DNA of 64,000 bases from Macrothele yani. Lineage: Eukaryota > Arthropoda > Arachnida > Araneae > Macrothelidae. Position numbers and translations under genes: made by a program. The first letter of the stretch is position 1. Each line of letters opens with the position of its first letter. Shown in pieces: positions 1 to 14,900 of this stretch. The notes under the pieces were generated by a model that worked only from the letters and a program-made list of their open reading frames with translations, was not told where the DNA came from and did not search any database. The stretch spans positions 11,796,984 through 11,860,983 of the forward strand of contig CM077034.1 of NCBI GenBank assembly GCA_039090855.1. The letters are read 5' to 3'.

Positions 1-2949
1 TCCTATCGGGCACTCTAGCCCAAATCTCCTAGCTTCCTATTTCTAAGGGTTGTTTAAGACCTGGGGTCAGACACTCCCTTCCTAAAATCCTCCACATATG
101 ATCAGATCCTATCTACTAGAGCATTGAATGGGCAGGTTAAGCCTTCTGACCCCCGGTAGTAAATAAGGGCGTCTTCTACCTCGCTTCCGTGTCACTTTCC
201 TATCGGGCACTCTAGCCCAAATCTCCTAGCTTCCTATTTCTAAGGGTTCTTTAAGACCTGGGGTCAGACACTCCTTTCCTAAAATCCTCTACATATGATC
301 TGATCTGATCTACTAGAGCATTGAATGGGCACGCTAAGCCTTCTGAAATCCGGTAGTAAATAAGGGCGTCTTCTACCTCGCTCCCGTGTCACTTTCCTAT
401 CGGGCACTCTAGCCCAAATCTCCTAGCTTCATATTTCTAAGGGTTGTTTAAGACCTGGGGTCAGACACTCCCTTCCTAAAATCCTCTACATATGATCTGA
501 TCTGATCTACTAGAGCATTGAATGGGCACGTTAAGCCTTCTGACCCCCGGTAGTAAATAAGGGCGTCTTCTACCTCGCTTCCGTGTCACTTTCCTATCGG
601 GCACTTTATCCCAAATCTCCTAGCTTCCTATTTCTAAGGGTTGTTTAAGACCTGGGGTCAGACACTCTCTTCCTAAAATCCTCTACATATGATCTGATCT
701 GATCTACTAGAGCATTGAATGGGCACGTTAAGCCTTCTGAAATCCGGTAGTAAATAAGGGCGTCTTCTACCTCGCTCCCGTGTCACTTTCCTATCGGGCA
801 CTCTAGCCCAAATCTCCTAGCTTCCTATTTCTAAGGGTTGTTTAAGACCTGGGGTCAGACACTCCCTTCCTAAAATCCTATACATATGATCTGATCTGAT
901 CTACTAGAGCATTGAATGGGCACGTTAAGCCTTCTGACCCCCGGTAGTAAATAAGGGCGTCTTCTATCTCGCTTCCGTGTCACTTTCCTATCGGGCACTC
1001 CAGCCCAAATCTCCTAGCTTCCTATTTCTAAGGGTTGTTTAAGACCTGGGGTCAGACACTCCCTTCCTAAAATCCTCTACATATGATCTGATCTGATCTA
1101 CTAGAGCATTGAATGGGCACGTTAAGCCTTCTGACCCCCGGTAGTAAATAAGGGCGTCTTCTATCTCGCTTCCGTGTCACTTTCCTATCGGGCACTCTAG
1201 CCCAAATCTCCTAGCTTCCTATTTCTAAGGGTTGTTTAAGACCTGGGGTCAGACACTCCCTTCCTAAAATCCTATACATATGATCTGATCTGATCTACTA
1301 GAGCATTGAATGGGCACGTTAAGCCTTCTGACCCCCGGTAGTAAATAAGGGCGTCTTCTATCTCGCTTCCGTGTCACTTTCCTATCGGGCACTCTAGCCC
1401 AAATCTCCTAGCTTCCTATTTCTAAGGGTTGTTTAAGACCTGGGGTCAGACACTCCCTTCCTAAAATCCTATACATATGATCTGATCTGATCTACTAGAG
1501 CATTGAATGGGCACGTTAAGCCTTCTGACCCCCGGTAGTAAATAAGGGCGTCTTCTACCTCGCTTCCGTGTCACTTTCCTATCGGGCACTCTAGCCCAAA
1601 TCTCCTAGCTTCCTATTTCTAAGGGTTGTTTAAGACCTGGGGTCAGACACTCCCTTCCTAAAATCCTATACATATGATCTGATCTGATCTACTAGAGCAT
1701 TGAATGGGCACGTTAAGCCTTCTGACCCCCGGTAGTAAATAAGGGCGTCTTCTATCTCGCTTCCGTGTCACTTTCCTATCGGGCACTCCAGCCCAAATCT
1801 CCTAGCTTCCTATTTCTAAGGGTTGTTTAAGACCTGGGGTCAGACACTCCCTTCCTAAAATCCTCTACATATGATCTGATCTGATCTACTAGAGCATTGA
1901 ATGGGCACGTTAAGCCTTCTGACCCCCGGTAGTAAATAAGGGCGTCTTCTATCTCGCTTCCGTGTCACTTTCCTATCGGGCACTCCAGCCCAAATCTCCT
2001 AGCTTCCTATTTCTAAGGGTTGTTTAAGACCTGGGGTCAGACACTCCCTTCCTAAAATCCTATACATATGATCTGATCTGATCTACTAGAGCATTGAATG
2101 GGCACGTTAAGCCTTCTGACCCCCGGTAGTAAATAAGGGCGTCTTCTATCTCGCTTCCGTGTCACTTTCCTATCGGGCACTCTAGCCCAAATCTCCTAGC
2201 TTCCTATTTCTAAGGGTTGTTTAAGACCTGGGGTCAGACACTCCCTTCCTAAAATCCTATACATATGATCTGATCTGATCTACTAGAGCATTGAATGGGC
2301 ACGTTAAGCCTTCTGACCCCCGGTAGTAAATAAGGGCGTCTTCTACCTCGCTTCCGTGTCACTTTCCTATCGGGCACTCTATCCCAAATCTCCTAGCTTC
2401 CTATTTCTAAGGGTTGTTTAAGACCTGGGGTCAGACACTCCCTTCCTAAAATCCTGTACATATGATCTGATCTGATCTACTAGAGCATTGAATGGGCACG
2501 TTAAGCCTTCTGACCCCCGGTAGTAAATAAGGGCGTCTTCTACCTCGCTTCCGTGTCACTTTCCTATCGGGCACTCTATCCCAAATCTCCTAGCTTCCTA
2601 TTTCTAAGGGTTGTTTAAGACCTGGGGTCAGACACTCCCTTCCTAAAATCCTGTACATATGATCTGATCTGATCTACTAGAGCATTGAATGGGCACGTTA
2701 AGCCTTCTGACCCCCGGTAGTAAATAAGGGCGTCTTCTACCTCGCTTCCGTGTCACTTTCCTATCGGGCACTCTATCCCAAATCTCCTAGCTTCCTATTT
2801 CTAAGGGTTGTTTAAGACCTGGGGTCAGACACTCCCTTCCTAAAATCCTGTACATATGATCTGATCTGATCTACTAGAGCATTGAATGGGCACGTTAAGC
2901 CTTCTGACCCCCGGTAGTAAACAAGGGCGTCTTCTACCTCGCTTCCGTG

Positions 2950-5900
2950 TCACTTTCCTATCGGACACTCTAGCCCAAATCTCCTAGCTTCCTATTTCTA
3001 AGGGTTGTTTAAGACCTGGGGTCAGACACTCCCTTCCTAAAATCCTCAACATATGATCTGATCTGATCTACTAGAGCATTGAATGGGCACGTTAAGCCTT
3101 CTGACCCCCGGTAGTAAATAAGGGCGTCTTCTACCTCGCTTCCGTGTCACTTTCCTATCGGGCACTCTAGCCCAAATCTCCTAGCTTCCTATTTCTAAGG
3201 GTTGTTTAAGACCTGGGGTCAGACACTCCCTTCCTAAAATCCTCTACATATGATCTGATCTGATCTACTAGAGCATTGAATGGGCACGTTAAGCCTTCTG
3301 ACCCCCGGTAGTAAATAAGGGCGTCTTCTACCTCGCTTCCGTGTCACTTTCCTATCGGGCACTCTAGCCCAAATCTCCTAGCTTCCTATTTCTAAGGGTT
3401 GTTTAAGACCTGGGGTCAGACACTCCCTTCCTAAAATCCTCAACATATGATCTGATCTGATCTACTAGAGCATTGAATGGGCACGTTAAGCCTTCTGACC
3501 CCCGGTAGTAAATAAGGGCGTCTTCTATCTGGCTTCCGTGTCACTTTCCTATCGGGCACTCTAGCCCAAATCTCCTAGCTTCCTATTTCTAAGGGTTGTT
3601 TAAGACCTGGGGTCAGACACTCCCTTCCTAAAATCCTCAACATATGATCTGATCTGATCTACTAGAGCATTGAATGGGCACGTTAAGCCTTCTGACCCCC
3701 GGTAGTAAATAAGGGCGTCTTCTACCTCGCTTCCGTGTCACTTTCCTATCGGGCACTCTAGCCCAAATCTCCTAGCTTCCTATTTCTAAGGGTTGTTTAA
3801 GACCTGGGGTCAGACACTCCCTTCCTAAAATCCTCTACATATGATCTGATCTGATCTACTAGAGCATTGAATGGGCACGTTAAGCCTTCTGACCCCCGGT
3901 AGTAAATAAGGGCGTCTTCTACCTCGCTTCCGTGTCACTTTCCTATCGGGCACTCTAGCCCAAATCTCCTAGCTTCCTATTTCTAAGGGTTGTTTAAGAC
4001 CTGGGGTCAGACACTCTCTTCCTAAAATCCTCTACATATGATCTGATCTGATCTACTAGAGCATTGAATGGGCACGTTAAGCCTTCTGAACCCCGGTAGT
4101 AAATAAGGGCGTCTTCTACCTCGCTTCCGTGTCACTTTCCTATCGGGCACTCTAGCCCAAATCTCCTAGCTTCCTATTTCTAAGGGTTGTTTAAGACCTG
4201 GGGTCAGACACTCCCTTCCTAAAATCCTCTACATATGATCAGATCCTATCTACTAGAGCATTGAATGGGCACGTTAAGCCTTCTGACCCCCGGTAGTAAA
4301 TAAGGGCGTCTTCTACCTCGCTTCCGTGTCACTTTCCTATCGGGCACTCTATCCCAAATCTCCTAGCTTCCTATTTCTAAGGGTTGTTTAAGACCTGGGG
4401 TCAGACACTCCCTTCCTAAAATCCTATACATATGATCTGATCTGATCTACTAGAGCATTGAATGGGCACGTTAAGCCTTCTGACCCCCGGTAGTAAATAA
4501 GGGCGTCTTCTACCTCGCTTCCGTGTCACTTTCCTATCGGGCACTCCAGCCCAAATCTCCTAGCTTCCTATTTCTAAGGGTTGTTTAAGACCTGGGGTCA
4601 GACACTCCCTTCCTAAAATCCTATACATATGATCTGATCTGATCTACTAGAGCATTGAATGGGCACGTTAAGCCTTCTGACCCCCGGTAGTAAATAAGGG
4701 CGTCTTCTATCTCGCTTCCGTGTCACTTTCCTATCGGGCACTCTAGCCCAAATCTCCTAGCTTCCTATTTCTAAGGGTTGTTTAAGACCTGGGGTCAGAC
4801 ACTCCCTTCCTAAAATCCTATACATATGATCTGATCTGATCTACTAGAGCATTGAATGGGCACGTTAAGCCTTCTGACCCCCGGTAGTAAATAAGGGCGT
4901 CTTCTACCTCGCTTCCGTGTCACTTTCCTATCGGGCACTCTATCCCAAATCTCCTAGCTTCCTATTTCTAAGGGTTGTTTAAGACCTGGGGTCAGACACT
5001 CCCTTCCTAAAATCCTATACATATGATCTGATCTGATCTACTAGAGCATTGAATGGGCACGTTAAGCCTTCTGACCCCCGGTAGTAAATAAGGGCGTCTT
5101 CTACCTCGCTTCCGTGTCACTTTCCTATCGGGCACTCCAGCCCAAATCTCCTAGCTTCCTATTTCTAAGGGTTGTTTAAGACCTGGGGTCAGACACTCCC
5201 TTCCTAAAATCCTATACATATGATCTGATCTGATCTACTAGAGCATTGAATGGGCACGTTAAGCCTTCTGACCCCCGGTAGTAAATAAGGGCGTCTTCTA
5301 TCTCGCTTCCGTGTCACTTTCCTATCGGGCACTCCAGCCCAAATCTCCTAGCTTCCTATTTCTAAGGGTTGTTTAAGACCTGGGGTCAGACACTCCCTTC
5401 CTAAAATCCTATACATATGATCTGATCTGATCTACTAGAGCATTGAATGGGCACGTTAAGCCTTCTGACCCCCGGTAGTAAATAAGGGCGTCTTCTACCT
5501 CGCTTCCGTGTCACTTTCCTATCGGGCACTCTAGCCCAAATCTCCTAGCTTCCTACTTGTAATGGTTGTTTAAGACCTGGGGCAAGACACTCCCTTCCTA
5601 AACTCCTCTACATATGATCTGATCTGATCTACTAGAGCATTGAATGGGCACGTTAAGCCTTCTGACCCCCGGTAGTAAATAAGGGCGTCTTCTACCTCGC
5701 TTCCGTGTCACTTTCCTATCGGGCACTCTAGCCCAAATCTCCTAGCTTCCTATTTCTAAGGGTTGTTTAAGACCTAGGGTATGACACTCCCTTCCTAAAA
5801 TCCCCTGTATATGATCTGATCTGATCTACTAGAGCATTGAATGGGCACGTTAAGCCTTCAGACCCCCGGTAGTAAATAAGGGCGTCTTCTACCTCGCTTC

Positions 5901-8900
5901 CGTGTCACTTTCCTATCAAGCACTCTAGCCCAAATCTCCTAGCTTCCTATTTCTAAGGGTTGTTTAAGACCTGGGGTCAGACACTCCCTTCCTAAAATCC
6001 CCTGTATATGATCTGATCTGATCTACTAGAGCATTGAATGGGCACGTTAAGCCTTCTGACCCCCGGTAGTAAATAAGGGCGTCTTCTACCTCGCTTCCGT
6101 GTCACTTTCCTATCGGGCACTCTAGCCCAAATCTCCTAGCTTCCTATTTCTAAGGGTTGTTTAAGACCTGGGGTCAGACACTCCCTTCCTAAAATCCTCT
6201 ACATATGATCAGATCCTATCTACTAGAGCATTGAATGGGCACCTTAAGCCTTCTGACCCCCGGTAGTAAATAAGGGCGTCTTCTACCTCGCTTCCGTGTC
6301 ACTTTCCTATCGGGCACTCTATCCCAAATCTCCTAGCTTCCTATTTCTAAGGGTTGTTTAAGACCTGGGGTCAGACACTCCCTTCCTAAAATACTATACA
6401 TATGATCCGATCTGATCTACTATAGCATTGAATGGGCATGTTAAGCCTTCTGACCCCAGGTAGTAAATAAGGGAGTCTTCTATCTCGCTTCCGTGTCACT
6501 TTCCTATCGGGCACTCCAGCCCAAATCTCCTAGCTTCCTATTTCTAAGGGTTGTTTAAGACCTGGGGTCAGACACTCCCTTCCTAAAATCCTATACATAT
6601 GATCTGATCTGATCTACTAGAGCATTGAATGGGCACGTTAAGCCTTCTGACCCCCGGTAGTAAATAAGGGCGTCTTCTACCTCGCTTCCGTGTCACTTTC
6701 CTATCGGGCACCCTATCCCAAATCTCCTAGCTTCCTATTTCTAAGGGTTGTTTAAGACTTGGGGTCAGACACTCCCTTCCTAAAATCCTCAACATATGAT
6801 CAGATCCTATCTACTAGAGCATTGAATGGGCACGTTAAGCCTTCTGACCCCCGGTAGTAAATAAGGGCGTCTTCTATCTCGCTTCCGTGTCACTTTCCTA
6901 TCGGGCACTCTAGCCCAAATCTCCTAGCTTCCTATTTCTAAGGGTTGTTTAAGACCTGGGGTCAGACACTCCCTTCCTAAAATCCTATACATATGATCAG
7001 ATCTGATCTACTAGAGCATTGAATGGGCACGTTAAGCCTTCTGACCCCCGGTAGTAAATAAGGGCGTCTTCTATCTCGCTTCCGTGTCACTTTCCTATCG
7101 GGCACTCTAGCCCAAATCTCCTAGCTTCCTATTTCTAAGGGTTGTTTAAGACCTGGGGTCAGACACTCCCTTCCTAAAATCCTCAACATATGATCAGATC
7201 CTATCTACTAGAGCATTGAATGGGCACGTTAAGCCTTCTGACCCCCGGTAGTAAATAAGGGCGTCTTCTACCTCGCTTCCGTGTCACTTTCCTATCGGGC
7301 ACTCTATCCCAAATCTCCTAGCTTCCTATTTCTAAGGGTTGTTTAAGACCTGGGGTCAGACACTCCCTTCCTAAAATCCTATACATATGATCTGATCTGA
7401 TCTACTAGAGCATTGAATGGGCACGTTAAGCCTTCTGACCCCCGGTAGTAAATAAGGGCGTCTTCTATCTCGCTTCCGTGTCACTTTCCTATCGGGCACT
7501 CCAGCCCAAATCTCCTAGCTTCCTATTTCTAAGGGTTGTTTAAGACCTGGGGTCAGACACTCCCTTCCTAAAATCCTATACATATGATCTGATCTGATCT
7601 ACTAGAGCATTGAATGGGCACGTTAAGCCTTCTGACCCCCGGTAGTAAATAAGGGCGTCTTCTATCTCGCTTCCGTGTCACTTTCCTATCGGGCACTCTA
7701 GCCCAAATCTCCTAGCTTCCTATTTCTAAGGGTTGTTTAAGACCTGGGGTCAGACACTCCCTTCCTAAAATCCTATACATATGATCTGATCTGATCTACT
7801 AGAGCATTGAATGGGCACGTTAAGCCTTCTGACCCCCGGTAGTAAATAAGGGCGTCTTCTACATCGCTTTCGTGTCACTTTCCTATCGGGCACTCTAGCC
7901 CAAATCTCCTAGCTTCCTACTTGTAATGGTTGTTTAAGACCTGGGGCAAGACACTCCCTTCCTAAACTCCTCTACATATGATCTGATCTGATCTACTAGA
8001 GCATTGAATGGGCACGTTAAGCCTTCTGACCCCCGGTAGTAAATAAGGGCGTCTTCTACCTCGCTTCCGTGTCACTTTCCTATCGGGCACTCTAGCCCAA
8101 ATCTCCTAGCTTCCTATTTCTAAGGGTTGTTTAAGACCTAGGGTATGACACTCCCTTCCTAAAATCCCCTGTATATGATCTGATCTGATCTACTAGAGCA
8201 TTGAATGGGCACGTTAAGCCTTCTGACCCCCGGTAGTAAATAAGGGCGTCTTCTACCTCGCTTCCGTGTCACTTTCCTATCGGGCACTCTAGCCCAAATC
8301 TCCTAGCTTCCTATTTCTAAGGGTTGTTTAAGACCTGGGGTCAGACACTCCCTTCCTAAAATCCTCTACATATGATCTGATCTGATCTACTAGAGCATTG
8401 AATGGGCACGTTAAGCCTTCTGACCCCCGGTAGTAAATAAGGGCGTCTTCTACCTCGCTTCCGTGTCACTTTCCTATCGGGCACTCTAGCCCAAATCTCG
8501 TAGCTTCCTATTTCTAAGGGTTGTTTAAGACCTGGGGTCAGACACTCCCTTCCTAAAATCCCCTGTATATGATCTGATCTGATCTACTAGAGCATTGAAT
8601 GGGCACGTTAAGCCTTCTGACCCCCGGTAGTAAATAAGGGCGTCTTCTACCTCGCTTCCGTGTCACTTTCCTATCGGGCACTCTAGCCCAAATCTCCTAG
8701 CTTCCTATTTCTAAGGGTTGTTTAAGACCTGGGGTCAGACACTCCCTTCCTAAAATCCCCTGTATATGATCTGATCTGATCTACTAGAGCATTGAATGGG
8801 CACGTTAAGCCTTCTGACCCCCGGTAGTAAATAAGGGCGTCTTCTACCTCGCTTCCGTGTCACTTCCCTATCGGGCACTCTAGCCCAAATCTCCTAGCTT

Positions 8901-11900
8901 CCTATTTCTAAGGGTTGTTTAAGACCTGGGGTCAGACACTCCCTTCCTAAAATCCTCTACATATGATCTGATCTGATCTACTAGAGCATTGAATGGGCAC
9001 GTTAAGCCTTCTGACCCCCGGTAGTAAATAAGGGCGTCTTCTACCTCGCTTCCGTGTCACTTTCCTATCGGGCACTCTAGCCCAAATCTCCTAGCTTCCT
9101 ATTTCTAAGGGTTGTTTAAGACCTGGGGTCAGACACTCTCTTCCTAAAATCCTCAACATATGATCTGATCTGATCTACTAGATCATTGAATGGGCACGTT
9201 AAGCCTTCTGACCCCCGGTAGTAAATAAGGGCGTCTTCTACCTCGCTTCCGTGTCACTTTCCTATCGGGCACTCTAGCCCAAATCTCCTAGCTTCCTATT
9301 TCTAAGGGTTGTTTAAGACCTGGGGTCAGACACTCCCTTCCTAAAATCCTCTACATATGATCTGATCTGATCTACTAGAGCATTGAATGGGCACGTTAAG
9401 CCTTCTGACCCCCGGTAGTAAATAAGGGCGTCTTCTACCTCGCTTCCGTGTCACTTTCCTATCGGGCACTCTAGCCCAAATCTCCTAGCTTCCTATTTCT
9501 AAGGGTTGTTTAAGACCTGGGGTCAGACACTCCCTTCCTAAAATCCTCAACATATGATCTGATCTGATCTACTAGAGCATTGAATGGGCACGTTAAGCCT
9601 TCTGACCCCCGGTAGTAAATAAGGGCGTCTTCTATCTGGCTTCCGTCTCACTTTCCTATCGGGCACTCTAGCCCAAATCTCCTAGCTTCCTATTTCTAAG
9701 GGTTGTTTAAGACCTGGGGTCAGACACTCCCTTCCTAAAATCCTCAACATATGATCTGATCTGATCTACTAGAGCATTGAATGGGCACGTTAAGCCTTCT
9801 GACCCCCGGTAGTAAATAAGGGCGTCTTCTACCTCGCTTCCGTGTCACTTTCCTATCGGGCACTCTAGCCCAAATCTCCTAGCTTCCTATTTCTAAGGGT
9901 TGTTTAAGACCTGGGGTCAGACACTCCCTTCCTAAAATCCTCTACATATGATCTGATCTGATCTACTAGAGCATTGAATGGGCACGTTAAGCCTTCTGAC
10001 CCCCGGTAGTTAATAAGGGCGTCTTCTACCTCGCTTCCGTGTCACTTTCCTATCGGGCACTCTAGCCCAAATCTCCTAGCTTCCTATTTCTAAGGGTTGT
10101 TTAAGACCTGGGGTCAGACACTCTCTTCCTAAAATCCTCTACATATGATCTGATCTGATCTACTAGAGCACTGAATGGGCACGTTAAGCCTTCTGAACCC
10201 CGGTAGTAAATAAGGGCGTCTTCTACCTCGCTCCCGTGTCACTTTCCTATCGGGCACTCTAGCCCAAATCTCCTAGCTTCCTATTTCTAAGGGTTGTTTA
10301 AGACCTGGGGTCAGACACTCCCTTCCTAAAATCCTCTACATATGATCAGATCCTATCTACTAGAGCATTGAATGGGCACGTTAAGCCTTCTGACCCCCGG
10401 TAGTAAATAAGGGCGTCTTCTACCTCGCTTCCGTGTCACTTTCCTATCGGGCACTCTATCCCAAATCTCCTAGCTTCCTATTTCTAAGGGTTGTTTAAGA
10501 CCTGGGGTCAGACACTCCCTTCCTAAAATCCTATACATATGATCTGATCTGATCTACTAGAGCATTGAATGGGCACGTTAAGCCTTCTGACCCCCGGTAG
10601 TAAATAAGGGCGTCTTCTATCTCGCTTCCGTGTCACTTTCCTATCGGGCACTCTAGCCCAAATCTCCTAGCTTCCTATTTCTAAGGGTTGTTTAAGACCT
10701 GGGGTCAGACACTCCCTACCTAAAATCCTATACATATGATCTGATCTGATCTACTAGAGCATTGAATGGGCACGTTAAGCCTTCTGACCCCCGGTAGTAA
10801 ATAAGGGCGTCTTCTATCTCGCTTCCGTGTCACTTTCCTATCGGACACTCTAGCCCAAATCTCCTAGCTTCCTATTTCTAAGGGTTGTTTAAGACCTGGG
10901 GTCAGACACTCCCTTCCTAAAATCCTATACATATGATCTGATCTGATCTACTAGAGCATTGAATGGGCACGTTAAGCCTTCTGACCCCCGGTAGTAAATA
11001 AGGGCGTCTTCTACCTCGCTTCCGTGTCACTTTCCTATCGGGCACTCTATCCCAAATCTCCTAGCTTCCTATTTCTAAGGGTTGTTTAAGACCTGGGGTC
11101 AGACACTCCCTTCCTAAAATCCTATACATATGATCTGATCTGATCTACTAGAGCATTGAATGGGCACGTTAAGCCTTCTGACCCCCGGTAGTAAATAAGG
11201 GCGTCTTCTACCTCGCTTCCGTGTCACTTTCCTATCGGGCACTCCAGCCCAAATCTCCTAGCTTCCTATTTCTAAGGGTTGTTTAAGACCTGGGGTCAGA
11301 CACTCCCTTCCTAAAATCCTATACATATGATCTGATCTGATCTAGTAGAGCATTGAATGGGCACGTTAAGCCTTCTGACCCCCGGTAGTAAATAAGGGCG
11401 TCTTCTATCTCGCTTCCGTGTCACTTTCCTATCGGGCACTCCAGCCCAAATCTCCTAGCTTCCTATTTCTAAGGGTTGTTTAAGACCTGGGGTCAGACAC
11501 TCCCTTCCTAAAATCCTATACATATGATCTGATCTGATCTACTAGAGCATTGAATGGGCACGTTAAGCCTTCTGACCCCCGGTAGTAAATAAGGGCGTCT
11601 TCTACCTCGCTTCCGTGTCACTTTCCTATCGGGCACTCTAGCCCAAATCTCCTAGCTTCCTATTTCTAAGGGTTGTTTAAGACCTAGGGTATGACACTCC
11701 TTCCTAAAATCCCCTGTATATGATCTGATCTGATCTACTAGAGCATTGAATGGGCACGTTAAGCCTTCAGACCCCCGGTAGTAAATAAGGGCGTCTTCTA
11801 CCTCGCTTCCGTGTCACTTTCCTATCAAGCACTCTAGCCCAAATCTCCTAGCTTCCTATTTCTAAGGGTTGTTTAAGACCTGGGGTCAGACACTCCCTTC

Positions 11901-14900
11901 CTAAAATCCCCTGTATATGATCTGATCTGATCTACTAGAGCATTGAATGGGCACGTTAAGCCTTCTGACCCCCGGTAGTAAATAAGGGCGTCTTCTACCT
12001 CGCTTCCGTGTCACTTTCCTATCGGGCACTGTAGCCCAAATCTCCTAGCTTCCTATTTCTAAGGGTTGTTTAAGACCTGGGGTCAGACACTCCCTTCCTA
12101 AAATCCTCTACATATGATCAGATCCTATCTACTAGAGCATTGAATGGGCACCTTAAGCCTTCTGACCCCCGGTAGTAAATAAGGGCGTCTTCTACCTCGC
12201 TTCCGTGTCACTTTCCTATCGGGCACTCTATCCCAAATCTCCTAGCTTCCTATTTCTAAGGGTTGTTTAAGACCTGGGGTCAGACACTCCCTTCCTAAAA
12301 TACTATACATATGATCTGATCTGATCTACTAGAGCATTGAATGGGCACGTTAAGCCTTCTGACCCCAGGTAGTAAATAAGGGAGTCTTCTATCTCGCTTC
12401 CGTGTCACTTTCCTATCGGGCACTCCAGCCCAAATCTCCTAGCTTCCTATTTCTAAGGGTTGTTTAAGACCTGGGGTCAGACACTCCCTTCCTAAAATCC
12501 TATACATATGATCTGATCTGATCTACTAGAGCATTGAATGGGCACGTTAAGCCTTCTGACCCCCGGTAGTAAATAAGGGCGTCTTCTACCTCGCTTCCGT
12601 GTCACTTTCCTATCGGGCACTCTATCCCAAATCTCCTAGCTTCCTATTTCTAAGGGTTGTTTAAGACTTGGGGTCAGACACTCCCTTCCTAAAATCCTAT
12701 ACATATGATCAGATCTGATCTACTAGAGCATTGAATGGGCACGTTAAGCCTTCTGACCCCCGGTAGTAAATAAGGGCGTCTTCTATCTCGCTTCCGTGTC
12801 ACTTTCCTATCGGGCACTCTAGCCCAAATCTCCTAGCTTCCTATTTCTAAGGGTTGTTTAAGACCTGGGGTCAGACACTCCCTTCCTAAAATCCTCAACA
12901 TATGATCAGATCCTATCTACTAGAGCATTGAATGGGCACGTTAAGCCTTCTGACCCCCGGTAGTAAATAAGGGCGTCTTCTACCTCGCTTCCGTGTCACT
13001 TTCCTATCGGGCACTCTATCCCAAATCTCCTAGCTTCCTATTTCTAAGGGTTGTTTAAGACCTGGGGTCAGACGCTCCCTTCCTAAAATCCTATACATAT
13101 GATCTGATCTGATCTACTAGAGCATTGAATGGGCACGTTAAGCCTTCTGACCCCCGGTAGTAAATAAGGGCGTCTTCTATCTCGCTTCCGTGTCACTTTC
13201 CTATCGGGCACTCCAGCCCAAATCTCCTAGCTTCCTATTTCTAAGGGTTGTTTAAGACCTGGGGTCAGACACTCCCTTCCTAAAATCCTCTACATATGAT
13301 CTGATCTGATCTACTAGAGCATTGAATGGGCACGTTAAGCCTTCTGACCCCCGGTAGTAAATAAGGGCGTCTTCTATCTCGCTTCCGTGTCACTTTCCTA
13401 TCGGGCACTCCAGCCCAAATCTCCTAGCTTCCTATTTCTAAGGGTTGTTTAAGACCTGGGGTCAGACACTCCCTTCCTAAAATCCTATACATATGATCTG
13501 ATCTGATCTACTAGAGCATTGAATGGGCACGTTAAGCCTTCTGACCCCCGGTAGTAAATAAGGGCGTCTTCTACATCGCTTCCGTGTCACTTTCCTATCG
13601 GGCACTCTAGCCTAAATCTCCTAGCTTCCTACTTGTAATGGTTGTTTAAGACCTGGGGCAAGACACTCCCTTCCTAAACTCCTCTACATATGATCTGATC
13701 TGATCTACTAGAGCATTGAATGGGCACGTTAAGCCTTCTGACCCCCGGTAGTAAATAAGGGCGTCTTCTACCTCGCTTCCGTGTCACTTTCCTATCGGGC
13801 ACTCTAGCCCAAATCTCCTAGCTTCCTATTTCTAAGGGTTGTTTAAGACCTAGGGTATGACACTCCCTTCCTAAAATCCCCTGTATATGATCTGATCTGA
13901 TCTACTAGAGCATTGAATGGGCACGTTAAGCCTTCTGACCCCCGGTAGTAAATAAGGGCGTCTTCTACCTCGCTTCCGTGTCACTTTCCTATCGGGCACT
14001 CTAGCCCAAATCTCCTAGCTTCCTATTTCTAAGGGTTGTTTAAGACCTGGGGTCAGACACTCCCTTCCTAAAATCCTCTACATATGATCTGATCTGATCT
14101 ACTAGAGCATTGAATGGGCACGTTAAGCCTTCTGACCCCCGGTAGTAAATAAGGGCGTCTTCTACCTCGCTTCCGTGTCACTTTCCTATCGGGCACTCTA
14201 TCCCAAATCTCCTAGCTTCCTATTTCTAAGGGTTGTTTAAGACCTGGGGTCAGACACTCCCTTCCTAAAATCCTATACATATGATCTGATCTGATCTACT
14301 AGAGCATTGAATGGGCACGTTAAGCCTTCTGACCCCCGGTAGTAAATAAGGGCGTCTTCTATCTCGCTTCCGTGTCACTTTCCTATCGGGCACTGTAGCC
14401 CAAATCTCCTAGCTTCCTATTTCTAAGGGTTGTTTAAGACCTGGGGTCAGACACTCCCTTCCTAAAATCCTCTACATATGATCAGATCCTATCTACTAGA
14501 GCATTGAATGGGCACCTTAAGCCTTCTGACCCCCGGTAGTAAATAAGGGCGTCTTCTACCTCGCTTCCGTGTCACTTTCCTATCGGGCACTCTATCCCAA
14601 ATCTCGTAGCTTCCTATTTCTAAGGGTTGTTTAAGACCTGGGGTCAGACACTCCCTTCCTAAAATCCCCTGTATATGATCTGATCTGATCTACTAGAGCA
14701 TTGAATGGGCACGTTAAGCCTTCTGACCCCCGGTAGTAAATAAGGGCGTCTTCTACCTCGCTTCCGTGTCACTTTCCTATCGGGCACTCTAGCCCAAATC
14801 TCCTAGCTTCCTATTTCTAAGGGTTGTTTAAGACCTGGGGTCAGACACTCCCTTCCTAAAATCCCCTGTATATGATCTGATCTGATCTACTAGAGCATTG